7,417 nt of DNA. Source: an uncultured Collinsella sp. (lineage in GTDB: Bacteria > Actinomycetota > Coriobacteriia > Coriobacteriales > Coriobacteriaceae). Position 1 is the first letter of the stretch. Each line of letters opens with the position of its first letter. This document shows, in pieces, positions 1-7,417 of the stretch. A model generated the notes under the pieces. That model had not been told where the DNA came from, did no database searches, and saw only the letters and a program-made list of their open reading frames with translations. Location of the stretch: positions 1-7,417 of the forward strand of contig CAUDYH010000055.1 of assembly GCA_958453575.1 (NCBI GenBank). Reading direction: 5' to 3'. The position numbers and the translations under genes are program-made.

Positions 1-34
1 GCATCCAATTGGGTGCACGGCCCTTTTCTTTTTA
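1..34 (+). terminator. 3' part of a Rho-independent terminator of an upstream gene (cut by window start)
   Basis: The first 16 bases fold as a hairpin: GCATCC (1-6) pairs with GGGTGC (11-16) around an AATT loop, with one T-G wobble. The right side continues ACGGCCC and then a T-rich run (24-33, interrupted by one C). The part GGGTGCACGGCCC reads like a full 3' arm whose outer 5' partner lies left of the window. It would end a + strand gene just upstream; the identity of that gene cannot be seen, although hpf/raiA is a common neighbour of secA in other bacteria. Confidence 0.55.
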
Positions 35-101
35 TTGGTGCAAGCCAACCCGCCCCCATTGCACCAGGTTGGTGCGTAAGGGACGGGTTAGCTTGCACCA
101 A
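35..101. repeat. long nested inverted repeat (cruciform-like) upstream of secA
   Basis: The left arm 35-52 (TTGGTGCAAGCCAACCCG) matches the reverse complement of 84-101 at 17 of 18 positions; the only mismatch is C46/A90. Three further pairs follow inside (C54-C56 with G80-G82). The centre holds a second hairpin, GCACCA (61-66) with TGGTGC (70-75). The heptamer TTGGTGC, or its complement, therefore recurs on both arms and in the core. No T-run follows on + and none on -, so it does not look like a simple terminator. It may be a structured leader RNA, a protein-binding site or a REP-like element; the function is unknown. Confidence 0.7.
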
Positions 102-131
102 ATGGCAGAGAGGCGGCGTTTGGCCAGATAA

Positions 132-168
132 AACCTGCCAAAATTAACCTATCCCATTGTGGCAGGTT
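132..168. repeat. 9-bp inverted repeat with 19-nt loop
   Basis: AACCTGCCA (132-140) is the exact reverse complement of TGGCAGGTT (160-168), with an AT-rich spacer between. It lies about 130 bp before the secA start and could be a leader hairpin or a spaced operator. No T-run follows it, so a terminator role is unlikely. Confidence 0.55.
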
Positions 169-187
169 GGTCGTAGTTATTACGTGG

Positions 188-203
188 CGGTCGAGGTCGA
201 CCG
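188..203. promoter_or_regulatory. 16-bp perfect palindrome, operator-like
   Basis: CGGTCGA (188-194), a GG centre, and TCGACCG (197-203) form a perfect dyad just upstream of the candidate secA promoter elements. The compact symmetry is what a dimeric repressor or activator would bind, but no regulator family can be named from it. It is GC-rich like the genome, so chance is possible. Confidence 0.35.
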
Positions 204-220
204 TATAGGCCGCGCCTTGT

Positions 221-250
221 TTGGCTAAAGTACAATCATCTGTGTTTAAC
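221..250 (+). promoter_or_regulatory. candidate secA-prfB promoter
   Basis: A possible sigma-70-type pair is TTGGCT (221-226) and TTTAAC (245-250), separated by 18 bases; each matches four of six consensus positions. Inside it lies TACAAT (231-236), a better -10 hexamer but without a recognisable -35. Either would give a leader of about 40-55 nt before the ATG at 298. The evidence is weak and only transcript mapping would settle it. Confidence 0.25.
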
Positions 251-285
251 TCGCCCGCAGCTGCACGGCGTGGGCGATGGCCAAA

Positions 286-290
286 AAGGA
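286..290 (+). promoter_or_regulatory. ribosome binding site of secA (decides the start)
   Basis: AAGGA lies seven bases before the ATG at 298. The earlier in-frame ATG at 277 has only GC-rich sequence before it and no purine-rich Shine-Dalgarno, so the start at 298 is preferred. Confidence 0.75.
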
Positions 291-297
291 AAACCAC

Positions 298-3104
<2,807 letters not shown>

Positions 3105-3105
<1 letters not shown>

Positions 3106-4253
3106 TGGCTGAGGCTTTAGAGGTAACGCCCGCCGAGCTGGACGCGTTTGCGGACCGGCTCGGCGAGGTCGAGTCGTATCTCCACCTGGACGAGAAGCGT
3201 ACCCGTGTGACCGAGCTCGAGGCCAAAAGTGTTGCCCCTGGCTTTTGGGATGACGCCGACGCCGCCCGTGCCACCATGGAGGAGATCGCGCGTACCAAGG
3301 AAGATATCGCTGCCGTGGACACCGCGCGCGGCGAGCTTTCCGATGCCCGCGCTGCGCTGGAGCTTGCCGAGGAGATGGGGGATGACCCCGACGCCGTCGC
3401 CCTTCGCGAGGAGGCTACAGCCACGGCTGAGCGCCTGGCCCGTGCCATCGATGAGCTTGAGCTTTCGAGCTGGTTTACCGGTGAGTTCGATCACGGCGAT
3501 GCCATTGTGACCATCAAGCCCGGACAGGGTGGTCTGGAGGCCCAGGACTGGACCTTCATGCTCTTTAAGATGTACATGAAGTACTGCCAGCGTCGCGGCT
3601 GGAAGGTCACCATCAACGACTGTCCCGCAGCCGAGGTCATCGGCATCGACCGCGCGACCTTTACCGTCGAGGGCAAGGACGCATTTGGCATGCTGCGCGC
3701 CGAGGCCGGCGTCCACCGCTTGGTTCGCATCAGCCCCACCGACGACAAGAAGCGCCGCCAGACCACGTTTGCCGGCGTCGAGGTCATCCCCGTGCTACCC
3801 GATGATATCGACATCGAGATCAGTCCCGATGACATCCGCGTGGACGTGTACCACGCGAGCGGCCCGGGCGGCCAGGGCGTTAACACCACCGACTCCGCCG
3901 TGCGCGTGACGCATTTCCCCAGCGGCATTGTGGTCACCTGCCAAAACGAGCGCAGCCAGATCCAGAACAAGGCCGCGTGCATGCAGATCCTCAAGGCTCG
4001 CCTGTACGAGATTGAGCTCGAGAAGCGTGCCGAGGCGCTCGATGAGATTCGCGGACCCAAGACCACGATTGGTTTTGGCAACCAGATTCGCAGCTACGTG
4101 CTCTACCCGTACCAGATGGTCAAGGATCTGCGCTCGGGCGTGGAGACCAGCAATGTCGAGGCCGTTCTTGACGATGGCGACCTGGACCCGTTTGTTATTG
4201 GCTACCATCGCTGGGCCACTGGCAACGCTGATGCGGAGACCCCGTCTGCTTAA
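3105..4253 (+). CDS. prfB: Peptide chain release factor 2 (RF2)
   Basis: A class I release factor of 382 residues, which reads stop codons in the ribosomal A site and triggers peptide release. The N-terminal coiled-coil/PCRF part is followed by the decoding domain and the catalytic domain with GGQ at 255-257 in the context SGPGGQGVN. The start is the ATG overlapping the secA stop (TAATG), with AGGA (3094-3097) inside secA as the ribosome binding site. Two things are odd. First, the tripeptide that is Ser-Pro-Phe in E. coli and most RF2 is Ser-Pro-Thr here (210-212, context VRISPTDDKKRRQTTF), with lysines where Gly is usual shortly after. Second, the early in-frame TGA with its slippery CTT, found in many prfB genes after ...YL, is absent: Tyr25-Leu26-His27-Leu28-Asp29 is read straight through, so there is no programmed +1 frameshift. 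It is RF2 rather than RF1 by overall sequence (DIDIEISPDDIRVDVY, QIRSYVL, DLRSGVET) and by its position after secA. Confidence 0.96.
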
Positions 4254-4266
4254 ACCGCCCGGTTTA
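4251..4266. repeat. inverted repeat overlapping the prfB stop codon
   Basis: TAAACC (4251-4256, beginning with the prfB TAA) and GGTTTA (4261-4266) form a perfect 6-bp stem with a GCCC loop. It is the first of four hairpins in this intergenic region and shares the AAACC/GGTTT ends of the next two. It has no T-run, so its role is unclear; mRNA 3'-end protection is possible. Confidence 0.5.
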
Positions 4267-4280
4267 TGTGGAAATGGATT

Positions 4281-4307
4281 AAAACCCTCCCAGCAGGGTG
4301 GTTTTGT
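4281..4307 (+). terminator. terminator-like hairpin 1 after prfB
   Basis: AAAACC (4281-4286) pairs with GGTTTT (4300-4305), with further imperfect pairing of the inner CTCC and AGGG. The 3' end is TTTTG, a short T-run. It is very similar to the hairpin 35 bases downstream, so the two look like a duplicated, imperfect terminator for secA-prfB. Confidence 0.5.
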
Positions 4308-4316
4308 ATCCAGAGC

Positions 4317-4342
4317 AAACCCTGCGCAGGGGTGGTTTTTGT
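4317..4342 (+). terminator. terminator-like hairpin 2 after prfB
   Basis: AAACC (4317-4321) can pair with GGTTT (4334-4338). The inner sequence contains the perfect 12-nt palindrome CCCTGCGCAGGG (4320-4331), so two pairing registers compete. A run of five T (4336-4340) closes it. It is a near copy of the preceding hairpin. Confidence 0.55.
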
Positions 4343-4354
4343 CCGGCGAATCGG

Positions 4355-4360
4355 TAGAAT
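4355..4360 (+). promoter_or_regulatory. candidate -10 element for yitT
   Basis: TAGAAT matches five of six positions of the sigma-70 -10 consensus and lies 61 bases before the yitT ATG. No convincing -35 sits 16-18 bases upstream (GTGGTT is weak). If used, transcription would begin near 4367 and immediately enter the hairpin at 4381-4408. Confidence 0.25.
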
Positions 4361-4380
4361 CGAATACAGCAAGAAGTTCG

Positions 4381-4408
4381 AAGCGCATCCGTTTGGGTGC
4401 GCTTTTTT
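4381..4408 (+). terminator. Rho-independent terminator abutting the yitT ribosome binding site
   Basis: AAGCGCATCC (4381-4390) pairs with GGGTGCGCTT (4395-4404) over ten pairs including one T-G wobble, with a GTTT loop and six T (4403-4408). It is the cleanest terminator in this intergenic region. Only 12 bases separate the last T from the yitT ATG, and the GGGAGG ribosome binding site starts three bases after it. It may end leftover secA-prfB transcription, or act as an attenuator in the yitT leader. Confidence 0.75.
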
Positions 4409-4420
4409 GAGGGAGGCAGC

Positions 4421-5311
4421 ATGGCATATCGTCTGGACATCAAGCGCATTCTTTCGATGAACTTCTTTCACGACCTGCCCCAGATTATGTTGGGGTGCGC
4501 TCTGGCCGCTATTGCGACCGACCTGTTTTTGATCCCCAACGGCCTTGCTGCCGGTGGCGTTACGGGCCTTGCCACCATTATCCAGGCGGTCGGTGCATCG
4601 CGCGGCCTATCGCTTCCCGTTGGTATTCAGACGATCGTGATGAACGCCTTGCTGTTGTTGGTCGTTATGCGCGAGGGCGGCATGTTCTACGTGGTGCAGA
4701 CCGCGACGGGCTTTGTGCTGCTGGGCTTTTTTACCGATCTGTTCGCCCCGTTTGTAGCACCTCTGGCGGATGCGGACCTGATGCTTCCTGCCATGTGGGG
4801 CGGCATTATTACGGGCATCGGTTACGGCATGGTGTTGCGCGCCGGCGCCAACACCGGCGGCTCGGACACGATTGGCCAAATCATCTCGCGTAACACCTCG
4901 CTGCCGGTGGGCTCGACCGTCATGGCGATCGATGTTGCCGTATGCGCGCTGTCGGCTCCGGTCTTTTCAATCGAAAACGCACTATATGCAGGCCTTTCGA
5001 TGGTCATTAGCGGCTACGTGATCGATGCCGTGGTCGATGGTGGCAACAAGCGCCGTATGGTACTCATCATCTCGGACAAGTTCCCTGATATTGCTGCCGA
5101 TATCATGTATGGCCTGGGTCGTGGTTGTACCAAGTTTAAGGCGACTGGCATGTATTCGGGTGCCGAGAAGCCGGTGATTATGGTCATCGTGAGCCGTCGA
5201 GAGCTCAATACCCTCAAGACGATCGTGCGCGAGCGCGATCCTCACGCCATTGTGACGGTCGCTGACGTTACGGAAGCCTTCGGCGAGGGATTCAAGGACA
5301 TTAGCGCGTAG
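4421..5311 (+). CDS. YitT family membrane protein with C-terminal DUF2179 domain
   Basis: A 296-residue integral membrane protein. It has hydrophobic segments at about 19-38, 41-58, 66-83, 89-113, 121-141, 164-182 and 186-205, and no cleavable signal peptide. The features PNGLAAGGVTG (39-49) and RAGANTGGSD (140-149) are typical of the YitT (DUF161) membrane family. Residues 230-293 form the cytosolic DUF2179 domain, with GMYSG, a VSRREL stretch, DPHAIVTVADV and the closing GEGF. The family is widespread in Firmicutes and related bacteria, often in several copies; its substrate and function are not established, and none is claimed here. The ATG at 4421 is chosen because GGGAGG (4411-4416) lies just before it; the earlier in-frame ATG at 4397 is inside the terminator hairpin. 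Codon bias is looser than in its neighbours, with CTA at 4607-4609 and TCA and CTA later. It appears to be a single-gene unit. Confidence 0.92.
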   Translation: MAYRLDIKRILSMNFFHDLPQIMLGCALAAIATDLFLIPNGLAAGGVTGLATIIQAVGASRGLSLPVGIQTIVMNALLLLVVMREGGMFYVVQTATGFVLLGFFTDLFAPFVAPLADADLMLPAMWGGIITGIGYGMVLRAGANTGGSDTIGQIISRNTSLPVGSTVMAIDVAVCALSAPVFSIENALYAGLSMVISGYVIDAVVDGGNKRRMVLIISDKFPDIAADIMYGLGRGCTKFKATGMYSGAEKPVIMVIVSRRELNTLKTIVRERDPHAIVTVADVTEAFGEGFKDISA

Positions 5312-5518
5312 GGGCGACCGCGTTCCATCCAAAAGACGTCCACATTGATAAACCGTTTCATCAGCGGTTCTGCCTGCTAAATTGTTCAAATAATGATAAA
5401 AACTCTGGTAAAGCCATCAGTTTCCAGCATAATGAATGACGTACGTGCATTGCGGCTGTGTTGGGATTACCTTCGGTGCCGTGCGCATTTTGTCTAATGA
5501 GGATGAAAGGAAGGCACA
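5312..5518 (+). promoter_or_regulatory. AT-richer promoter/leader region of the transketolase genes
   Basis: These 207 bases hold no gene I can support. The best -10 candidate is CATAAT (5428-5433), five of six matches, with no strong -35 at 16-18 bases. TTGATA (5345-5350) and TTGTTC (5382-5387) are isolated -35-like hexamers without a properly spaced -10. A small hairpin AACCG/CGGTT lies at 5351-5369. No riboswitch class (including TPP) was recognised. AAGGAAGG (5507-5514) is the ribosome binding site of the next gene. Confidence 0.45.
5435..5451. promoter_or_regulatory. near-perfect palindrome downstream of the candidate tkt -10
   Basis: ACGTACGT (5439-5446) is a perfect 8-bp palindrome flanked by AATG on the left and, after one extra G, CATT on the right. 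It starts two bases after the candidate -10 CATAAT, where a repressor site would cover the transcription start. It may be an operator; no regulator can be named. Confidence 0.3.
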
Positions 5519-6349
5519 ATGAGCGACGAAGAGCTCAAAAAGGTTGCCAACGAGGTAAGGAAGGGCATCGTCACCGGCGTGCACGCTGCCAAGTCCGGCC
5601 ATCCGGGCGGTTCGCTCGGCGCTGCCGACATCATGACCTATCTGTACTTTGAGGAAATGAACGTCGACCCGGCCGATCCCCGCAAGGCCGACCGCGATCG
5701 CTTTGTGCTCTCCAAGGGCCATTGCGCTCCGGGTCTGTACGCCGTGCTCGCCGAGCGCGGATTCTTCCCCAAGGAGGATCTCGAGACGCTGCGCCACATC
5801 GGCAGTCACCTGCAGGGCCATCCCAACATGAACGACACTCCGGGCGTCGATATGTCCACCGGCTCGCTGGGCCAGGGCATCTCCGCCGCCGTGGGCATGG
5901 CGGTTGCCGCCAAGCACTGGGGCGACGACTATCGCACCTACGCCCTGCTGGGTGATGGCGAGAGCGAGGAGGGCCAGGTCTGGGAGGCGGCCATGTTTGC
6001 CGGCAACCAGCAGCTCGATAACCTCTGCGTGATCGTCGACCACAACGGCCTGCAGATCGACGGTCCCGTCGAGGAGGTCAACGACCCCATGCCGCTGGCA
6101 GACAAGTTCCGTGCTTTTAAGTTCCACGTGGTGGAGCTTGCCGACGGCAACGATTTCGATCAGATCCGCGCCGCCTTTGCCGAGGCCCGCGCCACCAAGG
6201 GTCAGCCTACTGCCATTATCGCCGAGACCACAAAGGGCAAGGGCGTGTCCTTTATGGAGAACCAGGTTGGTTGGCACGGCAAGGCCCCCAACGATGAACA
6301 GTTTGAGCAGGCCATGGCAGAGCTCACGGCCGCCGGAGAGGAGCTCTAG
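5519..6349 (+). CDS. tkt: Transketolase, N-terminal (TPP-binding) subunit
   Basis: A 276-residue protein equal to the first third-plus of a full transketolase. It carries SGHPGG with His28, the SKGH motif with His68, GDGESEEGQVWEA starting at Gly145, and Asn176. The GDG-to-Asn spacing is the standard thiamine diphosphate/Mg binding motif. With the next gene it should form one enzyme that moves two-carbon ketol units between sugar phosphates in the non-oxidative pentose phosphate pathway, in the cytosol. The start at 5519 follows AAGGAAGG (5507-5514) at good spacing. Splitting transketolase into two genes is well known in archaea, clostridia and other anaerobes, so it is not a frameshift: both halves have their own start, and the first ends cleanly in TAG after EEL. 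Some split enzymes act on other sugars (for example apulose phosphate), and nothing here excludes a specialised substrate. Codon bias is strong (no TTA, CTA or TCA), suggesting high expression. Confidence 0.94.
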   Translation: MSDEELKKVANEVRKGIVTGVHAAKSGHPGGSLGAADIMTYLYFEEMNVDPADPRKADRDRFVLSKGHCAPGLYAVLAERGFFPKEDLETLRHIGSHLQGHPNMNDTPGVDMSTGSLGQGISAAVGMAVAAKHWGDDYRTYALLGDGESEEGQVWEAAMFAGNQQLDNLCVIVDHNGLQIDGPVEEVNDPMPLADKFRAFKFHVVELADGNDFDQIRAAFAEARATKGQPTAIIAETTKGKGVSFMENQVGWHGKAPNDEQFEQAMAELTAAGEEL

Positions 6350-6350
6350 G

Positions 6351-7292
6351 ATGGCAGACGTCAAGAAAATCGCCACGCGTGTAAGCTACGGCGAGGCCCT
6401 CGTCGAGCTCGCCAACGAGCACGATGACTTTGTGGTCCTCGACGCCGACCTGGCCGCCGCCACGCAGACCGGCAAGTTTAAGGCCGCCTGCCCCGACCGC
6501 TTCTTCGATGTGGGCATCGCCGAGAGCAACCTGATGGGTGTTGCCGCCGGTATCGCAACCACCGGCCGCGTCGCCTTCGCGAGCAGCTTTGCCATGTTTG
6601 CCGCCGGCCGCGCCTTTGAGCAGGTCCGCAACTCCATCGGCTATCCGCACCTTAACGTTAAGATCGGTGCCACGCACGCCGGTATCTCGGTGGGCGAGGA
6701 TGGCGCCACGCACCAGTGCTGCGAGGATATCGCCCTCATGCGCGTCATCCCCGGCATGACCGTGATCGTTCCCGCCGACGACATCGAGGCCCGTGCCGTG
6801 ACGCGCGCCGCCTACGAGTGCGACGGCCCCGTGTACATGCGCTTCGCCCGTTTGGCCTCGCCGGTTATCAACGACCCCGAGACCTACAAGTTCGAGGTGG
6901 GCAAGGGCATCGTCATGCGCGAGGGCACCGACGTCACCATCATCGCCTGCGGCCTGATGGTCGGCGAGGCGCTCGAGGCCGCCGAGCAGCTCGCCGCCGA
7001 TGGCATCGACGCCGAGGTCATCAACATGCACACCATCAAGCCCATCGATGCCGACCTGATCGTCAAGAGCGCCACCAAGACCGGCCACGTCGTGACCGTC
7101 GAGGAGCACTCTGTGATCGGTGGCCTGGGCAGCGCCGTTGCCGACGTCCTGTGCGAGCAGTGCCCGACGCCGCTCAAGAAGATCGGCGTCAACGACACCT
7201 TCGGTGAGTCCGGCCCGGGTGCCGAGCTCCTGCACAAGTACGGCCTGGACGCCGCCAACATCATGGCGACCACCAAGGAGTTCTTGGCCTAG
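6351..7292 (+). CDS. tkt: Transketolase, C-terminal (pyrimidine-binding) subunit
   Basis: A 313-residue partner of the preceding gene, containing the pyrimidine-binding domain and the C-terminal domain of transketolase. FFDVGIAESN carries the catalytic Glu58 that activates the cofactor. The ASSFAMFAAGRAFEQVR stretch and the GATHAGISVGEDGATHQ stretch (with VIPGMTVIVPAD) are typical of the family. The C-terminal domain follows from about 190 (DVTIIACGLMVGEALEAAE, and VVTVEEHS with GGLGS). The ATG is one base after the TAG of the first subunit and in another frame, with GGAGAGGAG (6335-6343) upstream inside that gene, so translation is likely coupled and near stoichiometric. A longer open frame upstream overlaps the first subunit in another frame and is not coding. 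It is not a pyruvate dehydrogenase beta subunit or Dxs, because the partner half and all motifs are of the transketolase type. Strong codon bias; the gene ends in TAG before a strong terminator. Confidence 0.94.
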   Translation: MADVKKIATRVSYGEALVELANEHDDFVVLDADLAAATQTGKFKAACPDRFFDVGIAESNLMGVAAGIATTGRVAFASSFAMFAAGRAFEQVRNSIGYPHLNVKIGATHAGISVGEDGATHQCCEDIALMRVIPGMTVIVPADDIEARAVTRAAYECDGPVYMRFARLASPVINDPETYKFEVGKGIVMREGTDVTIIACGLMVGEALEAAEQLAADGIDAEVINMHTIKPIDADLIVKSATKTGHVVTVEEHSVIGGLGSAVADVLCEQCPTPLKKIGVNDTFGESGPGAELLHKYGLDAANIMATTKEFLA

Positions 7293-7338
7293 GACAAGAC
7301 GAGGCAAAGTATCGCCTCAACAACCACATGCAAACCAG

Positions 7339-7375
7339 AACAGGGGCGTCCCCAAAGAGGGCGCCCCTGTTTTTT
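7339..7375 (+). terminator. strong Rho-independent terminator of the transketolase operon
   Basis: AACAGGGGCG... (7339-7351) pairs with ...CGCCCCTGTT (7359-7371) over about 13 pairs including one T-G wobble, around a 7-nt loop, followed by six T (7370-7375). It lies 46 bases after the stop codon. A weaker hairpin GAGGC/GCCTC (7301-7318) precedes it. Confidence 0.92.
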
Positions 7376-7414
7376 CGGCAACAAACAAAACAGGCCCGCA
7401 CCAAGCAAGGGCCT
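7376..7414 (-). terminator. probable terminator of a convergent minus-strand gene beyond the window
   Basis: AGGCCC (7392-7397) and GGGCCT (7409-7414) form a 6-bp stem with an 11-nt loop. Read on the minus strand, the hairpin is followed by a T-rich tail (GTTTTGTTTGTTG), as a terminator should be; on the + strand the window ends before any tail could be seen. This suggests that the next gene runs toward the transketolase operon, but the + orientation is not excluded. Confidence 0.55.
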
Positions 7415-7417
7415 CCT

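Noticed and set aside
88..297. 69-residue minus-strand frame in the secA leader
   Set aside because: No ribosome binding site, no recognisable family, and it runs across the inverted repeats and into the secA ribosome binding site.
277..297. Upstream in-frame ATG of secA adding MAKKENH
   Set aside because: No Shine-Dalgarno before 277, whereas AAGGA is well placed before 298, and MGF-type N-termini leading straight into the first helix are usual for SecA.
4397..4420. Earlier in-frame ATG for the YitT protein
   Set aside because: It lies inside the terminator stem and has no ribosome binding site; the ATG at 4421 has GGGAGG.
5312..5518. Possible riboswitch in front of the transketolase genes
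   Set aside because: The conserved elements of the TPP riboswitch and other classes I know were not seen, and there is no terminator/antiterminator pair in the leader.
6111..6350. N-terminal extension of the second transketolase subunit overlapping the first
   Set aside because: It is an out-of-frame shadow of the first subunit, rich in Pro, Arg and Ser; the real homology begins at the ATG at 6351.
6347..6353. Possible frameshift splitting one transketolase gene
   Set aside because: Each half has its own start, ribosome binding site and full domain set, matching the well-known natural two-subunit form.

Overview
The window is an ordinary, gene-dense, GC-rich stretch of bacterial chromosome, read almost entirely on the + strand. 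The release factor 2 sequence looks actinobacterial: a GPGGQ-x-VNTTDSAVR stretch, IVVTCQNE, and YQMVKDLR near the C-terminus. Together with the secA-prfB pair, a YitT-family membrane protein and a two-gene (split) transketolase, this best fits a member of the Coriobacteriia, perhaps Collinsella or a relative. That placement is an inference from remembered family features, not a search result.

Layout: (1) 1-34 is the 3' part of a terminator from a gene left of the window. (2) 35-297 is a leader unusually rich in inverted repeats: a nested palindrome of about 67 bp, a 9-bp inverted repeat and a 16-bp operator-like palindrome. (3) 298-3105 is secA and 3105-4253 is prfB, overlapping by one base (TAATG), a classic arrangement. 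(4) 4251-4408 holds four consecutive hairpins, three of them terminator-like; the last abuts the Shine-Dalgarno sequence of the next gene. (5) 4421-5311 is a YitT/DUF2179 membrane protein. (6) 5312-5518 is an AT-richer promoter region. (7) 5519-6349 and 6351-7292 are the N- and C-terminal subunits of a split transketolase, ending in a strong terminator at 7339-7375. A further hairpin at 7392-7414 looks like the terminator of a convergent minus-strand gene outside the window.

How the genes work together: secA and prfB form a housekeeping unit for protein export and translation termination. The transketolase pair makes one enzyme of the non-oxidative pentose phosphate pathway. yitT is a separate gene of unknown role. 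No mobile element, CRISPR array, tRNA or rRNA was seen, and I found no complete new system.

The most interesting signal is in prfB. The stop-codon-reading tripeptide, normally Ser-Pro-Phe in RF2, is Ser-Pro-Thr here, and the gene lacks the usual programmed frameshift site. None of the five genes ends in TGA (TAA, TAA, TAG, TAG, TAG), which is unexpected in GC-rich DNA.
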